The notes under the pieces were generated by a model that was not told where the DNA came from, did no database searches, and worked only from the letters and a program-made list of their open reading frames with translations. From contig VZDJ01000116.1 of NCBI GenBank assembly GCA_008694505.1, positions 23,431,501 to 23,495,500 on the forward strand: a DNA stretch of 64,000 bases, read 5' to 3'. The position numbers were made by a program, and so were the translations under genes. Origin of the DNA: Cyanoderma ruficeps. Taxonomy: Eukaryota; Chordata; Aves; Passeriformes; Timaliidae. Below, piece by piece: positions 1 to 12,700 of this stretch (position 1 is the stretch's first letter; each line of letters opens with the position of its first letter).

Positions 1-1089
1 CAAGTGAGAGCACACAAAGAGGCTGTGCAGGCCAAAACCTGCGCTGAATTTATTTACACAAAGTTGTAAATCAAGAGGCAGCACCCAACAAAATTCAGCA
101 CACTGAGTACTGAGGGTGACATGTGTTGTTATCCAGTTCAATGTCTTTGGAGGAGACATTAGAGGGACGGTGACATCATGGAGAGAAAATACAGAAGAAG
201 GCTGGAAGTGTGAGTTTCTTGTGACAGAACAGTTCAAGTCACAGCAACTTTTTTTCAGTGCCCAAGAGCCCTCAGAAACACGAGGCCAGGACTCTGAAGA
301 GGTAACTGAGCAGAACTGCATTCCCAGCAGAAGGAAAAGACTCTTAGTGTAATAAAAAAAAATTAAATCTAATCCAACATCACCTGTAGTTATGAAGGAT
401 AATGCAGAAAATCTGCTGTTCCAGGTGTTATTTGGTGGTGTGGCATTTCAGGCAAAGCTAAGGAATGTAATACCTGTCAGTGGGACTTATGCTCTTAAAT
501 CCCATCAGTGCTTTAAAAAAAAATCCACATTGTCTCTCTCAACCATTGCAGTTACCACTGCCAATGTCACCTGGAATCTTTTGCACCTACAAGGAATGCC
601 TAGAAGTTCTCAGGGTAAGAAATAAAGCAGAGGGTCTTTCTTCTCCTGTTATTTTCAACAAAACTCTTTATCAGTCATTCTTTAAAGAGCTGAGATACTC
701 TCTCACACCTACTGTCTGCAGTTGTCACCTAGAGTAAAAAGCCAAGTATTCAGGCTTTTTCTCTCTTTCTTCAGAGTAGCTGCAGAGAGCTCAGGGAGCA
801 GTATACTGAAATACATTAGTAACACTGAAAACCTCCTCCACCTACTCTATCATCTCAGTATTTTTCCTCCAGCTTCTATTTATCATCTATGTATAGATTC
901 CCTGAATGAACAAAATTCTTCAAGAATTCATGATTCAGGCTGTAGGGCCAGGAGGCAACTGGGGGGAAGGAAAGAAATGGCAGGTAAAACGTAATTAATT
1001 GCCCATGCACTGGTTTCCCTCAGCCATCTGCACAGGCCTTTCTTTTGGAAGTGGAAATGCCTTGGTATAAAGGTCAAGGCATTAGTGCG
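1..1089. other. Intergenic, nothing recognised
   Basis: This is AT-rich sequence with only short chance open frames on both strands. No exon, repeat family or RNA gene was recognised. Confidence 0.6.
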
Positions 1090-1210
1090 CTGGGCAGGAT
1101 TCAGACAACCTTTTTTCAATTCCTGCTATTGACTCCCTGTATGACCTGAGGTAGGCCCCTCATTTCTCTCTGTCTTAGATCTCTATCTGTAAAATAAGGG
1201 TAAGTGTATT
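1090..1210 (+). repeat. MIR-type SINE relic
   Basis: The stretch reading CTCCCTGTATGACCTGAGG, then CTCATTTCTCTCTGTC, then CTATCTGTAAAATAAGGG follows the order of the MIR consensus as I know it. That consensus has a Ser-tRNA-derived body, a 'TGTGTGACCTTGGGCAAG' core, then 'CTCTGTGCCTCAG' and 'CATCTGTAAAATGGGGATAA'. Divergence is high, as expected of an ancient amniote SINE. The ends are approximate. Confidence 0.6.
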
Positions 1211-1589
1211 TCTTTTCCTTTTCCTGGCCTATTTGTCAGCTCTTTAAGCCTTGGCTTTAGGTGTGGATGAAAGCACACTCACACCTATGGCTCTCAAAAC
1301 AGGAATGCAAATATGTAGGACTGCACCTGAGCTTCAAAATCAGCACAGCATATCTTCTCTTTGTTACTGATTGTTTTTTCCTATTTGTATCCTTCTTTAT
1401 CCATTAAAAACTGTGATTTTAAAACAGCAGAGTAGCTATAAACCCATTAGTATAGAGCAGGAATTTGTGATAATCTTAAACCACTTTCATACCACTGAAG
1501 ATGGGAAGAGACTTCCCAACAGCAGATTCACTTGCAGCTACAGCTTTGGGTAAGCAGTTTCTTCAGGAAAATTTTGCTGGCCAGTGTTT

Positions 1590-1702
1590 GCCTGGATGTG
1601 TTTAAAAAAAAGACTGGATGTGGCACTCGGTGCCATGGTTTAGTTGAGGTGTTAGGACATGGGTTGAACTCAATGATCTTGAAGGTCTCTTTCAACCAAG
1701 TC
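1590..1702 (+). mobile_element. CR1 LINE 3'-end fragment
   Basis: The sequence carries the standard CR1 tail order: a TGTTTAAAA stretch, GGATGTGGCACTCGGTGCCA, TGGTTTAG, a GGTTGAACTCAATGATCTT segment, then GGTCTCTTTCAACC. It is 5'-truncated, as most avian CR1 copies are, and in plus orientation. The usual terminal short repeat follows but has an unusual 11-bp unit (next entry). The 5' edge is approximate. Confidence 0.75.
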
Positions 1703-1756
1703 ATTCTGTGTGAATTCTGTGTGAATTCTGTGTGAATTCTGTGTGAACTCTGTGTG
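1703..1756 (+). repeat. 11-bp tandem repeat at CR1 tail
   Basis: There are about five copies of the unit ATTCTGTGTGA, the last carrying a substitution (ACTCTGTGTG). It directly abuts the 3' end of the CR1 fragment, in the place where CR1 elements normally carry the 8-bp ATTCTATG repeat. Confidence 0.9.
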
Positions 1757-4700
1757 TTTACAACAAGGCACTGGACTACAGGGATCACAGGCTGATCTGG
1801 CATTGCATTCCCTGTCATCCTCAAATGCACTGTACAAAAACGTAGCAGAAAAGGGTATGCTGTTTAAATTCACAGGAGTAACAGCAGTAAAATGTTTAAA
1901 TGTCCCCACGAACCAGCTTCTTAATATCCTGTCAGTGCCACTTCTCTCACACCCCTGCTGTAACCGAGAGGAGCAGCCAGAGAAACGCGGATTTCCACGG
2001 CACATCTGGCCAAAGACATGTTTTCCCCCGGCCAAATCCCACCTCCTTCTTGCAGTTCATCCCCCCTCAGCTGTGTTGATAGAACAGTTTATCATTAGCA
2101 TTATTTTCAGACGGTTCACTGCAGGAATCCAGGCTAGGGCTCACAGTCCTGGTGGCACAAGCAAGGCGTGTTGGATGCAGAGTTGGGCTGGGACGTGCAG
2201 CTGGGAGCAGGGACTCGTGGGGATGGGCTTGCTGCTGTGCCAGGGTGCAGTGCAGTGACCCAGGTCTCACTGCCTGCAGCCTGGTGTCCTGTTCACTGCC
2301 TGGGAATGACTGTGAGTGCTTTCCTAAGGTGCACAGTGAATTCCCGAGGTTATTCGTGGCACGGCATTCCTTGGGAGAATGTGCTAATTCAAATGTTCCT
2401 CTCACAGTATGTAGGAGTTGGAGTCAATGCTGGGAAATATAAAACCTGTGGCACACTGTGATAATGGGGGCATTTAACACAGACCATTGAGAAATCATAG
2501 TCAGGGGAATCAAACAAGAAAAACTATATGAGGTGGCTTTTCGTGAGTTTTTATTTTCCTTTTGTTCTTCTTTATGGGCCGAATGAATGGGGATGGTGGC
2601 TCAATTTCTGGCTTGTAAGATATAATTTTAAAAATGATCTTGCTAAAACATTGTTGAACCTCGTTTTGCCTGAGTTACCAAAATTTACTTCAATTTGCAT
2701 GCTTGTGCAGAAGCTTATGCTAGGTAGAAACAGGGCATTTATGGTCTCCAGATGGCAGCTGTTTTGATGTATGAAGGTCACATCGTTTTAGATCAATTTG
2801 TTTTGTATCCATAGACAAACTAGTTGAGATTTGGGGCTGCTTGGAATCAGAATGAATGGGTAATGAATAATGGAACCTCAGTTTCCACGCAGGAAAAGTA
2901 GTCTGTGAGCTACTAAGGATACATCTATTGATCAACAGATTGGCCAATGCCAGTAAGAACTTCTTTAATCAGGAAAAAAATGCATACCTAGGGATACATG
3001 CTGTGAAAGTTGTCATCAGAGGGAGAAAGGAAGTAACTTCTGAAAGGGAATACTGATAAATTTATTCCTCCCAACAAAAATTGTGGAGATAAGCCCATTA
3101 ACGACCTTCTGTTTCTGCTTCTCTTTGTATTAATTTTCTTTTTCTTAGTTGAAAATTTAGGAGAACATTTAATCTCTTACAAATTATGTAGAATTTTATG
3201 CCTATTTGTCTAGTTCCTTTCATTTGCAAGGGTAGAAAGAACTTTTTTGTCAGTTACGTCATTAATCCTGGGCTTCTAGGTTTGATTTGACTATTGTGAA
3301 TAGAGTAACTTCCAGAACCTATTTGAAAATGTAGATATCCGTGCTTTTTTTGAGCCAAAAATTGCTCAGCTTTCTGACAAATGGTGTGAGTAACATCCAG
3401 CTCCAATCTCACAGGTGGAACATGGGGACTTAAAGTGACAGAATCAAAGCCCAGGAGGAGAGAGCAGAACAAGGCTGGATTCTCAGAACTGGCTAATGAT
3501 AAGAGGGGCCTAGAAGAAGAGCTGGCTTTCAGCTAGCTTTGAAAGTCTAACCTCTGAAGATTTAGAAGCATTTAAGATGTCTCAAACCTGAGCCAAAATT
3601 ACCTCCAGTCTGAAGGTTGCTCATTGACTGTTCTCTTCTCTTTGGGCTGGTGACTTCATTGGTCCCACAGGTCCTTTAACAATGCATTTCCCCATCGTGC
3701 CTGTGGTCCTTTCATCTCGCCTCATTTCCTGAGAGTGCTAAACTACTCGGAATTCCTTTCTTTTTTTTCCTAATTTGAGAGTTCAAAGTATGGATTTGTA
3801 GCAAATTATTCCTCATGAGCGGTTTCATTAAAAGAACAGAAGGGAAATTGTTCTAAAAACTTTCTCTGTTGAAAAGGGGAGGGGTAGTGAAATAAAATAC
3901 AGCCTCACACAGCATTGAAAACTTCCCAGAACTTGCATTGTTTTCTGTAGAGTTAACTGGATGGTTTAGACATGCTGCTACACCTCTTCTTTGCTGAAAT
4001 TAAGATGAGCTCCACTACTAAACACAGTGTCCTTCCTTGTTCACAGTAGTGATTTTCCCGTGTGGTAACAACGGTTCACTGCAAACGGGGCAATTTGTCC
4101 ACAAAGATCATAGACATAAAGCCAGAATTTTACTGCATCTCAAGTCTAAGAGATTCATCAAGAGATTATTTGTACAAGAAAATGCAATGCTTTCATGCAT
4201 TTTAGTTGTTGAGCATCCAGTGCAGTTTCTTCCAAGATCACTGGGGAATTGTAGCTGTACACCAATCAATAAACACTGTGACACTTCCTCAGCCTGTGAT
4301 GCCATCAGCCATTGTCTTGAAGAAAGACATGTACTCTCGTGAAGATTTTCAAATTATTATTTAGATAGGGTCAGATTAATTCTCCTGTATCAAGAATGTA
4401 AGACTAAACTGGGAGAGCCTGGGGTGTATAAAGCTTAGAAGAAAGAAGAGAACCTATCTGTCACTGGGTCAGACTCTCAGAGGGCTCTTAATAATGGATT
4501 TTCATGAGTTAACCTTTTATCTTGTCCTTTTCAAAATGCTGTCATGTAACATGAGTTATGTGCTACCAGATAATTTTCCTAAAGTGGTTGCAGTGCACAC
4601 CAAAGAGAGTTGTGCTTTGTCTGGACTATCATTTTAGAATACACTTTAACTCCATCCTCTGTAGGATATAGTCACTCTGGGAATTTTTTAGAGACACAAT

Positions 4701-5439
4701 TCACAGCAGACAAACCATCTCTTATGTGTAGTCATGCAAAGTGAAATAAAACAAGGTAAGACTGAAGGCGTCGGTCAACTTTAAATGTATCCGAATTCTT
4801 TCTCCCAGGAGGCGGCAAAAAGGCAGTGGTTCTCATCTTGCTGTGGCTTGTACAACACTGATTACCACTTGTTCACGTTCTGCCTGATTTCAGTGGAAAT
4901 TCCATGGGCCTTCTGGGAATTCTGAAAGCTTGAGATGAGGAATTCGTGGAAGGTTACCCACGACAAGGAAAAGACAACCAGCTCAGGCAGCATTGCTTCA
5001 GCACGGAAACACAACAGGGCCCAGCCTGGCTTTGGCTACAGCCCTGTGGTTTGTACTCCTCTGAAGGGCACAGTATGAATTCAAACCCTTTGGGGACAAG
5101 CAGGGCCTGATCTCTAGGGTTCCCACACTTGGCAGAAATGGAAATGTCTTCAAGAAATGGAAATTAGTCAATGGAGGCAGCACCAGCTCAGCACCCCAGC
5201 CTAGCACTATTTTCCACCAAGAACCTGGGCAGAGCTGAGATGTTTTCCCGTCTCACCCTGGAGTGTGAAACACTTTAGGTTGGAGACAGGCGCCCCTCTG
5301 CTCCACCCAGGGAGATTTTCCAGCATGCAAAAGTGCTTAATGAGCTCTGGAGCCCAGGATGAAGGTGCTCACTGAATTAAATCATCTTTGGGACGACGCA
5401 GTGTGGAGAGTAAATACTGTACATCGCCATCTGAGAGGC
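1757..5439. other. Intergenic, no gene recognised
   Basis: Open frames here, the longest about 171 codons, show no recognisable domain, no splice context and no similarity I can name. The part near 2.1-2.35 kb is more GC-rich. No transposon family was recognised. Confidence 0.5.
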
Positions 5440-5600
5440 TGGCTCCTAACTTCAATTTAATCCCTATTTAGGCTGCTTGAATCTTTATGTTCTCATCCAT
5501 AAAATGGATTTAACAGCATTTTCCTGCCTTTCAAGGCAGCTGGGTAAGCACACAAAGATATGTGCCTTAGCACTAATGAGCTCTTATGAGTACTGTAAAT
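5440..5600 (+). repeat. MIR-type SINE relic
   Basis: The reading TTCTCATCCATAAAATGGAT, then AACAGCATTTTCCTGCC, then a segment with AAGATATGTGCCTTAGCAC tracks the 3' half of the MIR consensus. The consensus shows 'CTCATCTGTAAAATGGGGATAA', 'CACCTACCTCA', and then the 'TGTAAAGCGCTTAGAACAG' region. The copy is degenerate and its ends are approximate. Confidence 0.55.
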
Positions 5601-8600
5601 GAGAATCATCTAGATTAAAATGATACAGGGGCCCTCCTTTATTTTGCTGAAAATAACTCAATCTCTGAGGTCACTTATGAGGGGTTGTTTTCAGAGGAAA
5701 CCTTAATATTTTGTGTAGGAAAGAATGAGGCCAGAATCCATCCAATGTAAAGGTGCATGTATAAATATGCATAGAGCAGTCCAACATTTTCACCCTGGGG
5801 AACTACTGTATAAAATATTTTATTATATTTTATTTTTTTAAATTTTATATGTTTATTTTTTTCACAGAGAAGTGTTTAGTAGAGTCAGCTACACTAGAGA
5901 GAGACCTGATGCCTCAGATTGCTGTCTTTGTGCTTTGGGTTCCAAAAGTGATGGAATAATTCCACAGAAAGAGAAGGTTGAATGACAGAAGAGAAAAACA
6001 TAATCCATGTTTCATACACAAATTATTTAACCCAAACCTACCAATTATTACACTATGATATGTGCTTGTAGGCTTTGACTGGTACAAAATATGGCCACAT
6101 CTGCTTTTTGGAGAGAATATATTTGTTGTACAGAAGAAAGGGCAAGTATTAGTTTGAGGTAAGAGCCGAGGTTCAGAGGAGCCATTCCTCTCACACCTGC
6201 TTTGGTTTTTGTCCTTTACTCGTGTGTATCCCTTGTGCCTGGTACTTGTGCCTGGTTAAAGGACTAAATTCCTCATTTGTAGCAGGATCAGAAAGCCCTA
6301 ACTCCCAGAAAGAGAGTAGTATCATGGTGTGAAATTACTTGAATTTTAAATGGTTACTTAGGCTTAAATCCAACGGACTTCATTGCTTGAAATTAGAAAA
6401 TGAACATAGTACTCTCGTTTCTTGGGTTGGTTTCTTTTTGTTTTGTTGTTTTGAGTTTTGTTTGTTTTTTTCCCTCAGGTGTTTGAAATAAGATTTTCTG
6501 GAGCATCCTCTGCTATTTATCACAAAACCAGCTGCAGAGCTGAAACATGAGATGTACAAGGCGAAATGAATAGAGATTGTCGTCCTTTCTGGTTTCTCTC
6601 TTCCTGTAGGATTTCTGAGGTTCCCTTGCAGAGATACCAATCCTGTGTGATTAGTGAGTATGATTATGTCTGGATGCTTAGCACCAATTTCCAAGCTGAA
6701 GACTCTGATTTTATTGTGTATTATTTATAAAGTTCCTGCTAGGCCTAGTGCTCGCTTCAGGAGAGATCACTGTTGAATATTTGAGCTGAACCTGTCTCAT
6801 TCCACTTAACAACCCACTTCATCAGCACACTGTCCACAGTAGTGCTGAACACACTTCCCAACAGGGTGTACTGTAACTGTTCCTTTACCTTATCAGAAGA
6901 CTGGTCCTCCTTGTTGGTAAATACCTTCCTATACCTTGGGCTGAGTGCACCACCTGACAAGAGGATGAGGGTTTCCTGCACGCAGTTCAATGTTATTTCA
7001 CCACCAGCTTTTCCCTCTGAAAACTTTGGACTATTCTCAGTTTTCCAAGTCAGCAATTGGATCATATTTATTTAGAGCTGGCTGTGCAAATGTATTGATT
7101 TGTAGTCTGTTATTGTTTTGTGCCTTGTATTTATGTGGCTCTAATGGACTGAAAGTGTTTCAAAACTGAAGGGGATTAAAATATAGAGCTTTTTCTCTGG
7201 GTAAGTGTAGGGAATATTATAACTTGAAATCTGTTCTAAAATGTGATTTTACAGCATTTATATACTGTTATTTTAAAGCTAGAGATACTGCGCCATCCAG
7301 TAATTGAGTACAAAGCCATGAAAATAGTAGAAAGCAATGAAGGTACAGAGAGGAAACAATGAAGCTGGCAACACAAACCCTTGTCAAATGTGAGGAATGA
7401 GCTTTGAAACAAGCTCTGACTTTGCCTCAGCACCACTTGCTTGGTGGAATAATCTCACCCCCCAGCCAGATGTCACCATATGGCCGGTGACAACTTTCAA
7501 TTAAAGGCCCATGGTGTTTATCATCTCCTTTTACATATGGATAAAAAGCAGTCTTGTGACCTGCCCATTGCACCCAAGAGGTTTGTGCTCCTACTTTAAA
7601 AGATGTGTATGCCCATCCTTGGTGCTGCAAGTTTCCAAACCCAGTTTTAGTGTTTTGAACCTTTGTTCAGCCACTGCCAGCTCTGAAAACTGGACGGAGC
7701 CTGCATCTCCAGCAGGCAGTCCCTGGGTACTCAGGGTGGGTTTTGGAGAAGTTTAGGGCTCACCTCTTGACAGTGCTGAAAATGTCACTGTGCAGTGGAT
7801 TCCAGACTCACAGCTGCTTTGGCTGCCCATTTCTGCAAAGGTCATTTTCAGAGCATGGTGCCACACAAATTTGGCTGTTGTGTCATTCATCTCAACCACG
7901 GAGCAAGGAACACACTGCACTGTGACAGCACCAGTCACTCTTACCAAGGAGTCCTGGTACCCTTCACAAATGAGGGACAGATGTTAATGATCCAATCAGC
8001 TGCTCATCCATGAGATTGTGCAATGATTGTCCAGCAAATTTGATTATAGGATTCACTATGTGTTTTAAGCTAACTTTTGTGCATGGCTGGGCTTTCCCAG
8101 TAATCCTATGCAAGGCAAGTAATCCAAGGCACCATTCAGTGGCTTCTTGCAAATCCCTGCAAAGCAATTACTGTCCTTCCTCCATATTCAGGAATTGTCA
8201 GTTTCAGGTGCAATTAAAGTGAAATTGCTTTCAGTAGGTACTTGGCTATGATGACTTTTGCTGGTCATAATTCTCTCTACACTATGTTGTTTCTTCAGAT
8301 AAAAATTATATTTCTCTTGTGCCCTGGAATCTCAAGCTCATTTTTGACCCAAAGTATCCTCAGAGAGTTGTAAAACTAAGATGTTATAACTGCACATTAC
8401 CTAGTAATGAACGTTGTGAGAGTCAGGCCAGGAAGATGAAGACAAGAGGTATGAATTAATGTTTTAATAATCTTCCTCAGATCAGTACAAGTCATACAGG
8501 CAAGGATCCCAGTAGCTGCTGGTGAGCAGTGCAGCTGCTCCAGTGTGGTCTGATATTGCTGTGTAACTCTCCAAGGAGATGGTGCTCAGTGTCTGCAGAG

Positions 8601-9589
8601 ACAGATGGTCACTCAGCCACCAACAGAGCTTTAACCTTGTCCCAGCATGATGGTGCAACTGTGTACTTTGGACAGAACTGCTGTTTGCAGTGCCACAGCT
8701 TTTGCTGGAGGCATAGGAAGCTCATTAATTTATTTTTACTTCTGTTTTATCCCAGGCGATGCAAGACATCCTTTTGTACTGATCCAGGGTACCTGCCATT
8801 TTTATAATGGAAAGCAAAGGCCTGCTCCATTTCGCCCTAACACAAGGTTTGAACTGAAGCACAGCTGTGAATCATGCCACTTGGCTCTACAGGGCCAGGA
8901 CAGGAAACCTGTGGAAGCAGCATCTCTCCCTGCACTGTGCTGGTGTTCCTCCTTCAGTACAGGAGCCAACCAGCATGAGACATTTTGCAGACCTGCACAA
9001 TGCCAGCCTTCCCACACATCCATGTGTGCCGCCAGTCCAGATCTGCTGGGATGCTCCCACAGTGGAAATTACCAGAGCAGCGTCTTGCTCTTGCATTTTA
9101 GAATACAAAGAATCTCCAACAACAGTGCAAAGACTGTATTTTAACATCTCAAAGCAGAAACCCCAACACTACTGAACTATATCCTAGAGAAATGGGTTCA
9201 ATAGATTAGGAGGCTGTCTTTTGGAACTGGGCAAGGTGTTGGACTTGCCTGAATCATTCCTTGAACACAGCTTTTCTCTGGGAAAAACACCTTGTCTGGT
9301 TTTAAAGATTTTGTTCAATGGTGGAGAACACAGTACAAATCTTGTTTACTTGTTCCTATGTTTACTTACATTCTCTGGTAAAAATACGACACTTTTCTAT
9401 GCTGGGCTGGTCTAGATTTAACAGCCAGCCAGCCTTGTTAAATCTTTGTCTATGGATGGAAAACTTTCTATTTATTTCCTAATTTTCTGCTCCTTGTTAG
9501 GTTCCCACAGTCAGTGTTCATGACAGTACACAGTGGGTTTGTGATGAGATTGCACTGTTAGGGATGTACTATTAGCCATGCTTTTCACA
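5601..9589. other. Intergenic, no gene recognised
   Basis: A very T/A-rich patch lies at 5812-5862 and a TTTTG-rich patch near 6425-6470. An open frame of 165 codons on the plus strand at 8647-9144 has no recognisable domain and is best treated as chance. Nothing else was identified. Confidence 0.5.
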
Positions 9590-9755
9590 GACACTTAGCA
9601 TCACCCTTTTGGCTCTTCTTGGAACCATCTCCAATTTTTCAGCACCAGTTTGATAAGATTTACTGAAAAAGGACAGCACAGCCCCAGATGGCTTCCCAGC
9701 CAGTGCATTCAAAAGCGGCAACACTTCCATGCGTGTTACTATAAATACAGCAACA
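9590..9755 (-). mobile_element. Ancient CR1 relic
   Basis: On the plus strand the order 'CTCTTCTTGGAACCATCTCCAA', 'CAGCACAGCCCCAGATGG' and 'CAACACTTCC' parallels the reverse complement of the CR1 ORF2 3' region. That region typically reads 'CCCTTCTCTGCACCTGTTCCAA', 'GCACACAGTATTCCAGATG' and 'AACACTTCC'. The copy is heavily diverged and in minus orientation. Confidence 0.5.
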
Positions 9756-12700
9756 AACACTTAAAGTGATTTAATCTCATATTTTTAAGTACCTGACTGC
9801 TGTGAGATGGGTGCAATGCCACAGAAGTAGTGCTCAGAAAAGCCAGTGTGCCTGACTTGACCCTGTTCTTCCATTTGGTTGGTCCAGAAAATACGGTTCA
9901 GTACAAAAGGGAGTACATTTGCAGTGACTGCACCAGATACAGCTTTCTCAGATATCAGTAAACGAAAAAGATTTGGAACAGGGGGAAGTTAGCAGAGAAA
10001 CTGTTATCACTGCAACCTCCTTTGTTTTCTTTAATACACCCTCCTGCCCTGCTCTGTGTTCAGAGCTACCTTCCACTTCGTCAGTCACCACCAGCCCAGC
10101 TCCTGGTTGTTGGGAGTTTAAAAAAGTCAGTCAACCAATAAAAACCCGAGCCAAGCTCCCAACGAGCATCTGGCCGTGGTTGTTTGGATGTGTCTGTGAG
10201 TAATGCCAAGCTACAGGAAAGCCAAGCCGGTATTCAGACATCAGTTTTTGGAAATGGGATTTGTTGTGTTATTTATCTTCTATATTAACAGAGAGGGCCT
10301 GGCTTTTGTTTTTTAACCTTGTTGTTTCAATGCCAGAACAGTAGAAATATAACCCAAGTTAAAACAATAGCTCTTAAACGATGTGATATTTTCTTTCATC
10401 CCCTGTTTAGTAAGCAGCCTTGGCAGTGTCATTTCATATAAAGAACTGCAAAGTCACAAGGTCCAGAAATACAATAATTCCAGGAATGACAAAAAAAAAA
10501 ATGACCTGCTTTGTCTTTTTATTGACTATAACTGTGGTGAAAAAGGCCATTCTGCATCCTCAGCCATAACTAGTTAATTACTTTCTGTTGTTTTTTGTAG
10601 ATGTTTCTAACCAACATTAAGTAAAATGTACATTGTGGAACAAACCATCCATACAGTATATGCCATAATTACTGTTTAGCAATTTCACACTAGCAAAAAT
10701 TTATTAAAACTTCACGACTCATTAATAGTAAGTGATCATAATCGCTTAATAGAAAAGGAAGCTCAGCTAATGATAGAAGTGCTGATTAATGTTTTTGACC
10801 TTTAGACAGGAAGTCAAGTAAAATTAATGTCATTGGGTGTTGAAAGTTAAGTTATTGTCAAGTGCAGATAGCCTCTAATCAAAAGAGAAACCCCACAACT
10901 TCACAAATTTTCTGTTCTTCATGAGAAAACTATTGGTTTTCTATACTCCATGGCATTTTAAAAAATCTCACTGCCACATTTCAACTAACAAGATTGACCC
11001 ATTTATTACAAAAGTCAGTTAAAATAGAAAGTTGTATATATGTGTGTATATATANNNNNNNNNNNNNNNNNNNNNNNNNNNNNNNNNNNNNNNNNNNNNN
11101 NNNNNNNNNNNNNNNNNNNNNNNNNNNNNNNNNNNNNNNNNNNNNNNNNNNNNNNTTTTTTTTTTTTTTTGGTCAACAGGGCTCCTTTTATGAGCTCAGG
11201 TTAACTATTTTTGAAGAGAATAACAACCCAGCTGACCAGTCAGTTGCCTCATCACACATCAGATGCGTGGGCACCGCTGGAGCTGACAGGGTGACTGTCC
11301 TTGCAGCCAGCTGTGTGCCTGGAAAGCATCAGCCCCAGTTTGCACCTGCCTGCTTCTGACACCCCCGGGGGCTGGTGCAAGTGGTGGCATTTGGGGTGCA
11401 GCAGGCACTGGACTGCACCAGGAGGTCTTGTGGCCAACCTCAGGGCAGATCAGTGTGGCAGTGAAACATCTGTGCAAGGGTCCCAATCCCTGAGGTAACT
11501 CAGGTACTGGGTTGTAAATGGCAACGACTTCTACTTTGGCTTTAAATATTTTTTTATGTGTGCTCTTTTTTTCATTTTTTTTTGGAAATGAGACATTACT
11601 TGCAGGCAGGATGCCCAGGACTTATTTGTTCTTAATTATGCCACAGCCCTGAGTGTATCATTTCAGGATGAACGGGATGGAGCCTCTCACGCAAGGACCT
11701 AATCCTGTCCCACTGAAAAGGTTGAATGGAGATGCCTCAGTCTTTCACCAAACTTCTTTCTAGATGCTAACTCAGGTTGTGGGCACTCTAAAACTCGGTT
11801 TGAATAACCTTCTCTAGATTATTCAACAGCTCCCATGATGGGCAGAGAGGGAGAGGCAGTTTCTTCCAAGTATGAACAGAAACCTGGCTTTGTGTTAGTG
11901 AGCTTCATGTTCATCTGACATCAGTCAAAGTCACAGAGGGAAGGACAATCCCTTTCTAATAATGTCGCTCAATATTTAGCCTACCTACATTTGTATTAAT
12001 AATAAAGCCCTTAGGCTGTGAGTTATGTGCAGCCATTGATCTGCTCAAAACAGCACTGAAGTATTGACAAATACTGTTTTGGAGACAAATAAAAGCTAAA
12101 CTGTATTTATATCCACCAGATTCTGACCTCTGACAAACAAGCAAATGGAACTGCACAGCCAGAAATGCTGCCTTTGAGCCTCTCCAAACCAGAGTGAAGC
12201 CAGCAGTGAATTGGTAAATGCAGATTTATTTTTATATTTTTGTTTTTATAATTTGTATCTGTGTGTGTACTTTGTGGGAGACTTTCCAACTGCTTCTCTT
12301 GAAGATTTTTGTGTTAACATCTCTTTCGAAAGCAAGAGGAATGTGGCACACTTACAAACCTGGAGATAAATACCATCTGTTTAGTTAATCTCACCGAGAA
12401 TACTGGTGGAATGTTGTTCCTTTTAAAAACATATATACAAGAGCAATTCAGAGACTCGAATTGCAGGTCCTTCCAAAGCAATTGACTACAAGACTTTATT
12501 TTATAATGCTACAAAACATAAATGTATTTTTTATTAAAGACTCTGTAAATTATGCTTTCTACCTCAGAGCAAAACATTTCCTAGCATCTCCTCTTTGGGG
12601 GGGAAAAAAGCCAACAACAACCAATCCAAAAAGCCTTCTGCACTATTACTATGGAGCAACATTTCCCAGTCCCTATTTTGGAGTTTTCCTCGCTGTTGCT

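Noticed and set aside
1743..2258. Plus-strand open frame of 171 codons
   Set aside because: It begins inside the CR1-tail minisatellite, contains no recognisable domain and competes with overlapping frames of similar length. It is best explained as chance in a GC-richer patch.
8647..9144. Plus-strand open frame of 165 codons, Cys-rich
   Set aside because: No recognisable domain, no conserved cysteine spacing, no splice sites that would join it to other exons, and overlapping frames on both strands.
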